Source of the DNA: Actinoallomurus soli
GTDB taxonomy: Bacteria; Actinomycetota; Actinomycetes; Streptosporangiales; Streptosporangiaceae
Direction: 5' to 3'
NCBI RefSeq assembly: GCF_024055715.1
Contig: NZ_JAMXMV010000006.1
Location: 391,627 to 455,626, forward strand
DNA: 64,000 nucleotides
In this document: piece after piece, positions 26,714 through 34,601 of the stretch
Position numbering within the stretch: the first letter of the stretch is position 1
How the letters are laid out: the number at the start of each line of letters is the position of its first letter
Made by a program: the position numbers and the translations under genes
Notes under the pieces: generated by a model
The model's input: only the letters and a program-made list of their open reading frames with translations
Database searches by the model: none
Told to the model about the DNA's origin: nothing

Positions 26714-27736
26714 TTACTTGATCTTGGTGCCCTGGGAGAGGAGGTGCTCGCAGGCCTCGACGACGCGCGCGGCCATGCCCGCCTCGGCGGCCTTGCCGTA
26801 CGCACGCGGGTCGTAGGCCTTCTTGTTGCCGACCTCGCCGTCGACCTTCAGGACGCCGTCGTAGTTCTTGAACATGTGGTCGGCGACCGGCCGGGTGAAG
26901 GCGTACTGCGTGTCGGTGTCGATGTTCATCTTCACCACGCCGTACGACACCGCCTCCCGGATCTCCTCCAGCGTGGAGCCGGAGCCGCCGTGGAAGACCA
27001 GGTCGAAGGGCTTCTCCTTGCCATACCGCTCGCCGACGACCTCCTGGATCTCCTTCAGGACCTCCGGCCGCAGCTTCACGTGACCCGGCTTGTAGACGCC
27101 GTGCACGTTGCCGAACGTCGCGGCGAGAAGGTAGCGGCCCTTCTCGCCGAGACCCACGGCCTCGACCGTGGCCAGGGCGTCGCCCGGCGTGGTGTAGAGC
27201 TTTTCGTTGATCTCGCCGACGACGCCGTCCTCCTCGCCGCCGACGACACCGATCTCCATCTCCATGATCACGCGGGCCTTCGCGCACTCCTCGATGAGCT
27301 CGGCCGCGATCTGGAGGTTCTCCTCGAGCGGAACGGCCGAGCCGTCCCACATGTGCGACTGGAACAGCGGCTCCTCACCGCGGGCCACCCGCTCCTGCGA
27401 GATCTTGATCAGCGGCTTCATGAAGCCGTCGAGCTTGTTCTTCGGGCAGTGGTCGGTGTGCAGCGCGATCTGGACCGGGTACTTCTCGGCGACCACGCGC
27501 GCGTACTCCGCGAGCGCCGTGGCACCCGTCACCATGTCCTTCACGGTGGTGCCGGAGAGGAACTCCGCGCCGCCGGTCGAGACCTGGATGATCCCGTCGC
27601 TCTCCGCCTCGGCGAACCCGCGCAGGGCGGCGTTCAGCGTCTGGCTCGAGGTGACGTTGATCGCGGGGTAGGCGAAGCCCTGACGCTTTGCCCGATCGAG
27701 CATCTCCGCGTATACCTCAGGGGTTGCGATGGGCAT
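26714..27736 (-). CDS. fbaA: Class II fructose-bisphosphate aldolase
   Basis: A 340-aa zinc aldolase splitting fructose-1,6-bisphosphate in glycolysis and the reverse in gluconeogenesis. The zinc/substrate sites are in QIALHTDHCPKNKLDGF, MEMEIGVVGGEEDGV and FHGGSGSTLEEI, and VKMNIDTDTQYAF holds the late substrate-contact residues. The ATG at 27736 with GGAAGGAAGAG upstream matches the family N-terminus MPIATPEVYAEML. Monocistronic, divergent from the DedA gene 101 bp away. Confidence 0.95.
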   Translation of the reverse strand: MPIATPEVYAEMLDRAKRQGFAYPAINVTSSQTLNAALRGFAEAESDGIIQVSTGGAEFLSGTTVKDMVTGATALAEYARVVAEKYPVQIALHTDHCPKNKLDGFMKPLIKISQERVARGEEPLFQSHMWDGSAVPLEENLQIAAELIEECAKARVIMEMEIGVVGGEEDGVVGEINEKLYTTPGDALATVEAVGLGEKGRYLLAATFGNVHGVYKPGHVKLRPEVLKEIQEVVGERYGKEKPFDLVFHGGSGSTLEEIREAVSYGVVKMNIDTDTQYAFTRPVADHMFKNYDGVLKVDGEVGNKKAYDPRAYGKAAEAGMAARVVEACEHLLSQGTKIK

Positions 27737-27825
27737 GGCTCTTCCTTCCTTGGGCATGGCTCCCGGCCGGATCGACTCCAGTATCTCGAAATTCACGTGC
27801 GGCCCGGACAGGGCACGCCTACCGG

Positions 27826-27831
27826 TACGCT
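27826..27831 (+). promoter_or_regulatory. Leaderless-type -10 box of the DedA gene
   Basis: TACGCT is followed by six bases and the GTG start at 27838. No ribosome site lies between them. Confidence 0.5.
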
Positions 27832-27837
27832 CAGGCC

Positions 27838-28527
27838 GTGGCACTCGCCGTGAACATCCTGGATCCCAAGTCCGTCATCGCGACGTTCGGGCTTGTCGGC
27901 ATCCTCGCCGTAATCTTCGCCGAGACCGGCCTGCTCATCGGGTTCTTCCTGCCCGGTGACACGCTGCTGGTGACCGCGGGCGTCTTCACCACGACGGCCG
28001 CCGCCCACCACGCCGGCATCTCGCCCCTTCCGCTCCCGGTGCTCCTGATCGGCGCGCCGATCTGCGCGATCGCGGGGGCACAGGTCGGGCACTTCCTCGG
28101 CGCGAGATATGGCCGGAAGCTGTTCGACCGACCCGACTCGCGGCTCTTCCGGCAGGACCACGTCGAGAAGGCCGAGCACTACTTCAACAAGTTCGGCCCG
28201 GCCAAGGCCGTCGTGCTCGCCCGCTTCGCCCCGGTCGTACGCACCTTCCTCAACCCGCTCGCCGGGATGCTGGAGATGTCCGCGGGCCGCTTCTTCGTCT
28301 TCAACGTCATCGGCGGCGTCGTCTGGACGGAGGCGATCATCCTGCTCGGCCGGTTCCTCGGCGACCGGGTCAAGGGGATCGACAAGTACATCCTCCCCGT
28401 CGTGGCCGTGGCCGTGATCCTCTCGGTCATCCCGGTGATCCGCGAGATCATCAGAGGTCCCAAGAAGCCCGGCCAGAACGGCGACGGGCGAAAGACGGCG
28501 ATGCCATCTGGCCGTCACCGTCGCTGA
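27838..28527 (+). CDS. DedA/VTT family membrane protein
   Basis: A 229-aa polytopic membrane protein with the VTT/SNARE-associated domain. Signatures are ETGLLIGFFLPGDTLLVTAG (about 24-43), GAQVGHFLGARYGRKLF and ARFAPVVRTFLNPLAGML, where the Arg is conserved. DedA proteins act in lipid-carrier (undecaprenyl phosphate or phospholipid) translocation and membrane homeostasis. GTG start; a second GTG four codons later is possible. The cytoplasmic tail is basic. Confidence 0.92.
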   Translation: MALAVNILDPKSVIATFGLVGILAVIFAETGLLIGFFLPGDTLLVTAGVFTTTAAAHHAGISPLPLPVLLIGAPICAIAGAQVGHFLGARYGRKLFDRPDSRLFRQDHVEKAEHYFNKFGPAKAVVLARFAPVVRTFLNPLAGMLEMSAGRFFVFNVIGGVVWTEAIILLGRFLGDRVKGIDKYILPVVAVAVILSVIPVIREIIRGPKKPGQNGDGRKTAMPSGRHRR

Positions 28528-28555
28528 CGGTCCCGGATATCGCTAACCTCCCCCT

Positions 28556-29026
28556 GTGGGACGTCACCGATCAGACCCCATGGGTCTCGCGCGCATAGCC
28601 ATCGCGGTCCTCGCCGTCACCTTGGCGCTGGGTCTCGTGATAGTCGGCGGCGTGTCGCTCTGGGGGGCGCTCTCCAAGGACGCGTCCAAGACGGCGTCCT
28701 CCACGCCCGAGCCGTCCTCCAGCGCCGCCGCCCCCACCGACGCGGGCAAGTCGAAGCGGAGCGCGCCGAGCGCCCAGTCCGGCAACGAGATCGACGTTCA
28801 GTGCCTGGCGTCCCAGTGCCAGATCTATGTCGCCGGTCCGAGCGCCACCGACGTCATCGCTCACGGCGCGCTGAGCCGCGGCGAGCGCCGGCGATACACC
28901 GGCACCCGGCTGATCCTGCAGGTCGACGACGCGAGCACGGTCAGCGTCGTCGTCAACGGGCAGCAGCAGCCGAAGGGCCGCCGCGGCCAGCAGCGCACCT
29001 ACCACGCGCCGGCCAGACAGCAGTAG
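28556..29026 (+). CDS. Small membrane-anchored protein with RodZ-like C-terminal domain
   Basis: A 156-aa protein: one membrane helix (ARIAIAVLAVTLALGLVIVGG, about 12-32), a Ser/Pro/Ala-rich linker, then an outer domain of about 75 residues with NEIDVQCLASQCQIYVAG and LQVDDASTVSVVVNGQQ. The strand pattern and the NG turn resemble the DUF4115 domain of RodZ, but no cytoplasmic HTH is present. Two Cys in the domain could form a disulfide. The GTG start lies 29 bp after the DedA stop, so co-transcription is likely. Function unknown. Confidence 0.7.
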   Translation: MGRHRSDPMGLARIAIAVLAVTLALGLVIVGGVSLWGALSKDASKTASSTPEPSSSAAAPTDAGKSKRSAPSAQSGNEIDVQCLASQCQIYVAGPSATDVIAHGALSRGERRRYTGTRLILQVDDASTVSVVVNGQQQPKGRRGQQRTYHAPARQQ

Positions 29027-29090
29027 GGGCGCCCGCCCGGCGCCTCGTGGCACGCTCCAGCCGGATCCCACGACGCCCGAAATCCGGGTA

Positions 29091-29106
29091 CCCCGGTCGG
29101 CCGGGG
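29091..29106. terminator. Short hairpin between convergent genes
   Basis: CCCCGG-tcgg-CCGGGG forms a 6-bp stem in the 140-bp gap between the converging RodZ-like gene and pyrE. It is weak evidence for a bidirectional terminator. Confidence 0.35.
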
Positions 29107-29166
29107 CGGTGACCGCCGCGCCCATCGCCGTCGAGGCCGCTCGCCCCGTGGCCGGCGAGGCCGGCG

Positions 29167-29703
29167 TCAGCCGAGCCCGAGGTCGTCCAGGGTGAAGACC
29201 GAGCGGTACTCCAGCCCCGTCTCGGCGATGCGCGGCCCCGCGCCGCGCTCGACGATGGTGGCCACGCCGACGACCTCGGCGCCGGCCTCGCGCAGCGCCT
29301 CGACCGCGGTCAGGACCGAGTTGCCGGTCGTGGAGGTGTCCTCCACGGCGAGCACCCGCCGTCCGGCGACGTCGGGCCCTTCGACGCGCCGCTGCAGCCC
29401 GTGCGCCTTGCCCGCCTTGCGGACCACGAACGCGTCCAGCCGCCGGCCGCGCGCGGCGGCGGCGTGCAGCATCGCGGTGGCCACCGGATCGGCGCCGAGC
29501 GTCAGCCCGCCGACCGCCTCGTAGCCGAGGTCCTCGGTGAGGTCGAGCATCGCCCGCCCGACGAGCGGCGCGGCGCGCCCGTCGAGGGTCACGCGGCGCA
29601 GGTCGACGTAGAAGTCGGCCTCCTGGCCGGACGACAGGACCACCCTGCCGTGGACCACGGCCTTGCTCTTGATCTCGGCCAGGAGATCGTCACGATCCGT
29701 CAT
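29167..29703 (-). CDS. pyrE: Orotate phosphoribosyltransferase
   Basis: A 178-aa PRTase converting orotate and PRPP to OMP. The PRPP loop is VLAVEDTSTTGNSVL (about 122-136), and VVLSSGQEADFYVDLRRVTL is the N-terminal orotate region. The ATG at 29703 is supported by the domain edge and by a minus-strand TAGAGT seven bases upstream (29711-29716), so the gene is probably leaderless. The start faces that of the hydrolase 16 bp away, so each promoter must overlap the other gene's 5' end. It is not clustered with other pyr genes. Confidence 0.94.
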   Translation of the reverse strand: MTDRDDLLAEIKSKAVVHGRVVLSSGQEADFYVDLRRVTLDGRAAPLVGRAMLDLTEDLGYEAVGGLTLGADPVATAMLHAAAARGRRLDAFVVRKAGKAHGLQRRVEGPDVAGRRVLAVEDTSTTGNSVLTAVEALREAGAEVVGVATIVERGAGPRIAETGLEYRSVFTLDDLGLG

Positions 29704-29710
29704 AGGCAAG

Positions 29711-29716
29711 ACTCTA
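29711..29716 (-). promoter_or_regulatory. Leaderless-type -10 box of pyrE
   Basis: Minus-strand TAGAGT, then seven bases, then the pyrE ATG. The box lies inside the 16-bp space between the two divergent start codons. Confidence 0.5.
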
Positions 29717-29719
29717 TCC

Positions 29720-30367
29720 ATGGAACCCGGCACCATCGTTCTGCTGCACAGCCCGCTGACCACCGCGTCCGCCTGGGGCGCCCTGGCGGAGGACCTCGGA
29801 CCGTACGACGTCGTGGTGCCGGAGATCACCGACGATGACCGCCCGCCGTACGCGGGCCGTTACGTCGCCCGCGCGGCGCTGGAGATCACCAGGGCGGGCG
29901 TGCGGCCGCCCGTCGTCCTGGTCGGCCACGGCGGCGCCGGCCCGCTCCTGCCGCCGGTCGGCGCCGCCCAGCGCGCGGCGCACCGCCTGGTCGGCGGGTA
30001 CGTCTTCGTCGACGCGGAGCTCCCACCGCCCGCGGGGTCGAGCCGCCTGGACCAGGCGGAGGCGTTCGGACCGGAGCTCGCGGCGGCGTTGAAGAACGGC
30101 GGGCGCCTCCCCGACGAGGAACCGCCCGCCGGGGTGACCCCGCGCCCCCGCGACGAGGAGTTCTTCGCGGAGCCGCTGCCGATGCCGCAGGACTGGCCCG
30201 ACGCGCCGTGCGGATACCTGCGCACCTCCGAGGCGTACGAGCGGCAGGCCGCGCAGGCGAGGCTGCGCGGCTGGACGGTCGCCGCGAGCCCCGGCGGGCA
30301 CTTCGCCGCCGTCACCGATCCCGAGGCGACCGCCCGCGCCCTCACCGAGCTGATCGCGGCCCTCTGA
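29720..30367 (+). CDS. Alpha/beta hydrolase-fold protein lacking the nucleophile serine
   Basis: A 215-aa small alpha/beta hydrolase. The nucleophile elbow, normally G-H-S-G-A-G, reads LVGHGGAGPLLPP: codon 71 (29930-29932) is GGC, one base from AGC Ser. The C-terminal catalytic-type His is kept (SPGGHFAAVTDP, about residue 195). The protein otherwise looks intact, so it is either a pseudo-enzyme (binding or regulatory role) or an enzyme with another mechanism; a sequencing error is possible. It is divergent from pyrE with start codons 16 bp apart and no clear ribosome site. Confidence 0.82.
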   Translation: MEPGTIVLLHSPLTTASAWGALAEDLGPYDVVVPEITDDDRPPYAGRYVARAALEITRAGVRPPVVLVGHGGAGPLLPPVGAAQRAAHRLVGGYVFVDAELPPPAGSSRLDQAEAFGPELAAALKNGGRLPDEEPPAGVTPRPRDEEFFAEPLPMPQDWPDAPCGYLRTSEAYERQAAQARLRGWTVAASPGGHFAAVTDPEATARALTELIAAL

Positions 30368-30395
30368 TCCTGCGGCGGAGGGTCCTCTGCCGCCG

Positions 30396-30520
30396 GCCGC
30401 GGGGAGGTGTCCTCCGCGTCGGCCTCTGAGGGACGCAAAGGTTCCTCGCGGGCCGCCGGGGGGTGCCCTCCGCGTCGGCCTCGGAAGAGGGCGGCGAAGG
30501 ATCCTCCGTGCAGGCCGCCG
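30396..30520. repeat. Two diverged copies of a ~57-bp unit
   Basis: The shared core CCTCCGCGTCGGCCTC occurs at 30411-30426 and 30467-30482. Each copy then continues with a purine-rich stretch, AAGG-TTCCTC or AAGG-ATCCTC, and a GGCCGCC block. The copies differ by several substitutions and small gaps, which suggests an old duplication. There is no coding evidence. Confidence 0.5.
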
Positions 30521-30640
30521 AAGCGCCGCGACACGCGGAGCGAGCGCGCCCGAAAGTGCTGTCCGCAAGGGGTGATCACTGTGTCCGTCGGGGGAGAGAC
30601 GCACGGTGTTCCCCCTGCCTGAAGCGGGTGGTACCGTCGC

Positions 30641-30664
30641 CCATCGGACGCCCGGGTCCGATGG
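30641..30664 (+). terminator. Hairpin with short T-rich tail downstream of the alpha/beta hydrolase
   Basis: CCATCGGA-cgcccggg-TCCGATGG is an 8-bp perfect stem followed by TCTTTCC on the + strand. It lies 270 bp after the hydrolase stop, far for a terminator of that gene; it could equally end an unannotated leader RNA. Confidence 0.4.
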
Positions 30665-30928
30665 TCTTTCCAAGTCAGCCATGTCGCGGCAGCGCCCGTC
30701 ATACAGTGGCGAGCGACCGAGTCAACGCCGACACGCGGAAGGAGCACGGCCGCCCGGGTTCGGGAAGCCACATTTCCCCCATAATCTGCAGGAGCGGCCA
30801 ATCGCTGGATCGGCCGACGCCGACGACGGACTTCACTACGCTGTAGTGCCCGAGGTCGCTCGCCGGCTCGAAAGCTCACCCGTGGGTCTCTGAAATAGGG
30901 TCTCGTGCCGAGAAAGGGGCGGTGTCGC

Positions 30929-32098
30929 GTGGATCGCTGTGCGCTGTTCGTAGATGCCGGCTATCTGCTGGCCGACGGCGCGATGGCGGTGCACGGAACC
31001 CGCCGTCGCGAATCCGTTTCGTGGGACTTCGCGGGCCTGCTGCAGCTCCTCGGCAACCTCGCCCGAGAGCGCACCGGCCTGCCCCTGCTGCGCTGCTACT
31101 GGTACGAGGCGACGGTCGAGGGCCGCCGCACGCCGGAGCACGACGCGCTGGCCGACCTCCCGGGCATCAAGCTCCGGCTGTCCCGCATCCGCCCGGGCCG
31201 CCGCGAGGGCGTCGACACCGAGATCCACCGTGACCTGATGACGCTCGCCCGCAACGGCGGGGTGGCCGACGCCGTCATCGTCAGCGGCGACGAGGACCTC
31301 GCCCAGGTGATCGCCGACGCGCAGGACCTCGGCGTCCGGGTCACGGTCGTCCACGTGGCCGTCGACGGCAACTGGACGATCTCCCGGGTGCTCCGGCAGG
31401 AGTGCGACGACCTCATCGAGATCGGCTCCGGTCACCTCCGGCCGTACGTCAACCTGGTGGCCGGTGTGGACACCTCGTCCTCGCCGCTGGCCAACGGCGC
31501 GTCGTCGAACGGCTCGGGCGGCGCCCTGACCCCGCTCCGGCCGTCCCCGCAGCACGGCGCCGCGCCGCCGAGCACGCCGATCACCGCGTCGCCGTCGCTC
31601 GGTTCCTCCACGAGCAGCAGCACCTCGTCGAGCCTGGGGCGCCACTCCAGCCCCGGCCAGCCGAGCACGCCCACGCCGCCGCTGCGCTCGGCGCCCACGC
31701 ACTCGGCCCCGACGCCGTCGACGCCCTCGGTGCCGACGGCCGGCTCCCCGGCGACCGGCAACAACAGCGGCCCGCAGTACCCCCAGCAGCCGGTCGGCCC
31801 GTACACCGGCCCGCAGCAGATCACCCCGACGCCGGTGCAGCAGTCCACCCCGACCCTGGCCGACGCCGTGAAGGCGGCGCACAAGGAGGGCCAGGAATTC
31901 GGCGAGTCGGTGGCCCGCGACGCGCCCGCCCTGTGGCTGGAGGCGGTGCTGGCGCGCAAGCCGCGGATGCCCTCGGACCTGGAGGCGCGACTGCTGCAGG
32001 GCTCGTCCCTGCCGATCGACTTCCTGCTGCACGACGAAGTGCGCCACGCGTTGCGACGCGGCTTCTGGGACGCGCTGGAACGCTCGCGGCGCAGCTGA
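30929..32098 (+). CDS. NYN domain (PIN-like nuclease) protein with long disordered linker
   Basis: A 389-aa protein. Residues 1-165 are a NYN domain: DRCALFVDAGYLLADG carries the first catalytic Asp, GVDTEIHRDLMTLAR the second acidic site, and VIVSGDEDLAQVIADAQDLG the third acidic cluster. Residues about 185-300 are a Ser/Thr/Pro-rich disordered linker. The last 85 residues form a compact helical domain (WLEAVLARKPRMPSDLEARL) that I do not recognise, perhaps RNA- or partner-binding. NYN proteins are metal-dependent RNases. The GTG at 30929 is chosen since it begins at the domain, with AAAGGGG upstream; another GTG lies at 30905. It precedes a TPR gene. Confidence 0.85.
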   Translation: MDRCALFVDAGYLLADGAMAVHGTRRRESVSWDFAGLLQLLGNLARERTGLPLLRCYWYEATVEGRRTPEHDALADLPGIKLRLSRIRPGRREGVDTEIHRDLMTLARNGGVADAVIVSGDEDLAQVIADAQDLGVRVTVVHVAVDGNWTISRVLRQECDDLIEIGSGHLRPYVNLVAGVDTSSSPLANGASSNGSGGALTPLRPSPQHGAAPPSTPITASPSLGSSTSSSTSSSLGRHSSPGQPSTPTPPLRSAPTHSAPTPSTPSVPTAGSPATGNNSGPQYPQQPVGPYTGPQQITPTPVQQSTPTLADAVKAAHKEGQEFGESVARDAPALWLEAVLARKPRMPSDLEARLLQGSSLPIDFLLHDEVRHALRRGFWDALERSRRS

Positions 32099-32204
32099 GC
32101 ACGGTAACGTTCTGTACCGGCCGGGCCGGCCCGGCCCGGTTCTGGTCGAACGATCATCCCAATTGACCAGATTCGCAGCAGGTACGCCGGGTAGCGTCTA
32201 GAAG

Positions 32205-32780
32205 GTGACGCATGTGACCGAAGACGACCTCGATGACCTCGAGTTCGAGACTCTCCGCACCGGTGATCACGCCGCTGCGGCGACACGGTTCATCCAACTG
32301 GCCGATACGGTCTCAGGCGGCGTCTCCCGCGCCGGTCTGTTGCTGCGTGCCGGTGAACAGTGGCAGCACGCCGGGGACCACGAGAAGGCCGCGGAGGCGT
32401 ATCGCGGCGCGCTCGAGGACGGCGGAGAGACCTACGGCGACCCGCGCATCTACCTCGCCGGTGCTCTCTTCGAGCTCCAGCGCACCGACGAGGCCCGGGC
32501 ACTGATCGACCAGGTGCGCGCCGACAACCCGAAGGACCCGGAGGTCTTCCGCGCCGTCGCCGAACTGCTGCACGAGCAGGGCGACCTGGTCGGCGCGCAC
32601 GACTGGTCCACCGAGGGCGCGGACATCGCCCGGTCGACCGACCCGGACGCCCTGGAGGGGCTGCTGCGGATCCGCTACCGCTGCCGGCTCGACCTCGGCC
32701 GCCCGGAGGACGAGTACGACGCGCTGCTCGACGACCTGCTGAAGAAGACCGACGAGGCGCCCGACGAGCAGTTCCGCTGA
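32205..32780 (+). CDS. Tetratricopeptide-repeat protein
   Basis: A 191-aa soluble protein with about four TPR-like helix pairs, for example AGEQWQHAGDHEKAAEAYRGAL and RIYLAGALFELQRTDEARAL. The N-terminus is acidic (EDDLDDLEFETL). Two in-frame GTG starts are possible: 32205, seven bases after TAGCGT (leaderless geometry), or 32214, eight bases after GAAGG. It lies 106 bp after the NYN gene in the same direction. A scaffold role is inferred from TPRs; partner unknown. Confidence 0.78.
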   Translation: MTHVTEDDLDDLEFETLRTGDHAAAATRFIQLADTVSGGVSRAGLLLRAGEQWQHAGDHEKAAEAYRGALEDGGETYGDPRIYLAGALFELQRTDEARALIDQVRADNPKDPEVFRAVAELLHEQGDLVGAHDWSTEGADIARSTDPDALEGLLRIRYRCRLDLGRPEDEYDALLDDLLKKTDEAPDEQFR

Positions 32781-32876
32781 CCTCGGTTCACCACGGTCCG
32801 CCGACCCCGGCTCACCTCGGCCCATGGCTGCTCCGGCTCACGCCTGACGCCGGCGCGCCGGGGGTCCGGCTTCGGC

Positions 32877-34448
32877 TCACGTCAGCCGGGCCCGGCCGAG
32901 CTCGCGGAGGCGGTCCTCGGCGTCGGCGGAGTCCCAGCGGACGGAGGCCGCGCGCCCGTCGACCCGCACGGTCGCCAGCGCGTTGTCGAACCACGGCCCG
33001 TCGGTCAGCCGCCAGCGCAGCGGCGGCGTCCGTACCCCGGCGAGCCGCGCCAGCGCCCGTACGGGCAGGTCGCCGAGGCGGCGGCAGGCCGCCTTGTTGA
33101 CCATCCTGAACCGGCCCACGAGCGGGTTGCGCAGCGGCGAGCACACGACCTGGGAGATCGGCGTCCGGGTGCCCCGCACTCTGGCGAGGTAGGAGAAGTG
33201 GACGTCGCCGGAGACGAGCGTGATGCTCGCGGGCGGCTGCGGCCCGTTCGCGACGTCGAGCAGGGTGTTCGCCACCGCACGGAACGACCGCTGGAACGCC
33301 GCCCAGTGCTCCAGGTCGGCGCCCTGCCGGAGCCGCTCACCGAGACCCGCCGCCCACCGGCCCCACGCGCCGCCCGCGACCGCCTCGTTCCACGCCTCGA
33401 TGTCGTGGATCGCGGTCGGCAGCAGGAACGGCAGGGACGTCACGACGATGAGATGGTCGACGTCCGCGCGGCACTGCTCGTCGAGCCAGGCGTGCTCCGC
33501 GTCGTCGAGCATGGCCCGCTCGCCGTCGCGCAGCACCCGCCCGCACCGGCTGTCCACCACCACGACCCTCGTCCGTCCGTGGTCGTGGACGTAACTCCAC
33601 CGGACTCCCGCCGGCTCCCGGTCGGCGCGTTCGGCGAACTCGTCCACGAGCGGGCCCGCGTCGCCGTCGGCGGCGAGGACCTGCCGATAGAGAGGATCGG
33701 CGGCGCGCTCCGCCGGGGACAGGTTGCCCAGGTGCTGGTAGACCCAGTACGCGCCGAGCCCGCCGGTGATCCGCTTCCGCCACCAGGGCCGGTCGTGCAT
33801 ATGCCGCCGCCAGGTCTCGGAGGTGTTCCAGTCGTCGCGGATGTCGTGATCGTCGAAGATCATCGAGCTGGGCACCGTGGCCAGCAGCCACCGTACGAGG
33901 GGGTCCTCACCCCAGGCGAGCCGGTACAGCTCCGCGTACTCCTCGAAGTCCGCGATCTCGCCGTACGGCGGCTGCTCGATGTCGCGGCGCGCGGCGATGA
34001 ACCTCCGGATCTCCGGCCCCGTCTCGTCGGCGTACACCTGGTCGCCGATGAGCAGCAGCTCGTCGGGCGGCTCCTCGCCCGCCATGAGCCGCCGTGCGTA
34101 GACCGCCAGCAGGTCGAAGCCGTGCGACTCCACCGAGGCGGGCGCGACCCGGCACGATCCGACCGCGAACCGCCGCGCCTCATCGGCCGTACGGGTGCGG
34201 ATGCGGCCGGGCGGGTCTCCGGCCTCCGGCCACGCCCGCTCGCCGTCGAGCAGTACGTCGTATGGGGCGTCCGAGCCGGGCTGGAGACCCTCGACGTCCA
34301 CGAGCGCGTAGTGGTGCCCGTGGACGGTGAAGGTCCGAGCGGTGGCATCGAGGACGCGGACCTCGCACGGCCGGTCGGTCTCCACCCACACCGTCGCCGT
34401 ACGGAGACCGACGTGCCGCAGCATCGGCCCGAGCACAATTCGTGTCAT
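32877..34448 (-). CDS. PhoD-like metallophosphatase (alkaline phosphatase D family)
   Basis: A 523-aa protein. An N-terminal beta-sandwich (MLRHVGLRTATVWVETDRPC onward) precedes the PhoD-like metallophosphoesterase core with LLLIGDQVYADE, MIFDDHDIRDDWN and the later SGDVHFSYLARV motif that completes the metal site. No Tat or Sec signal is visible, unlike classical secreted PhoD, so it may be cytoplasmic. The ATG at 34448 fits the domain start; an open extension of 29 codons upstream has low-complexity Pro/Gly/Arg and is rejected. Convergent with the TPR gene, divergent from the phytase-like gene. Confidence 0.87.
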   Translation of the reverse strand: MTRIVLGPMLRHVGLRTATVWVETDRPCEVRVLDATARTFTVHGHHYALVDVEGLQPGSDAPYDVLLDGERAWPEAGDPPGRIRTRTADEARRFAVGSCRVAPASVESHGFDLLAVYARRLMAGEEPPDELLLIGDQVYADETGPEIRRFIAARRDIEQPPYGEIADFEEYAELYRLAWGEDPLVRWLLATVPSSMIFDDHDIRDDWNTSETWRRHMHDRPWWRKRITGGLGAYWVYQHLGNLSPAERAADPLYRQVLAADGDAGPLVDEFAERADREPAGVRWSYVHDHGRTRVVVVDSRCGRVLRDGERAMLDDAEHAWLDEQCRADVDHLIVVTSLPFLLPTAIHDIEAWNEAVAGGAWGRWAAGLGERLRQGADLEHWAAFQRSFRAVANTLLDVANGPQPPASITLVSGDVHFSYLARVRGTRTPISQVVCSPLRNPLVGRFRMVNKAACRRLGDLPVRALARLAGVRTPPLRWRLTDGPWFDNALATVRVDGRAASVRWDSADAEDRLRELGRARLT

Positions 34449-34601
34449 GACTGTACGGACTATCGCGACTCGGCCGCCACGTCCACCAGGGGGCGGCGTC
34501 CCACGGCGGTAAGCGGTCGGCCGGACGCCGTTCATCCCGATGTGATCAACTATGCGGCGTACCAGTGAAGTGATCTTCTGTTACCCGAGGGAAAGCTCCC
34601 C

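Larger units (their letters stand above)
30368..30928. other. 560-bp intergenic region with diverged repeat and a hairpin
   Basis: No gene is supported: short open frames here lack ribosome sites and domains. The left part (30396-30520) holds two diverged copies of a block of about 57 bp, sharing CCTCCGCGTCGGCCTC (30411-30426 and 30467-30482) and AAGG-TCCTC blocks. CCATCGGA/TCCGATGG (30641-30648, 30657-30664) forms an 8-bp hairpin followed by TCTTT. The right end is the NYN gene promoter, with TAGGGT at 30896-30901 as a -10 candidate. Confidence 0.45.
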
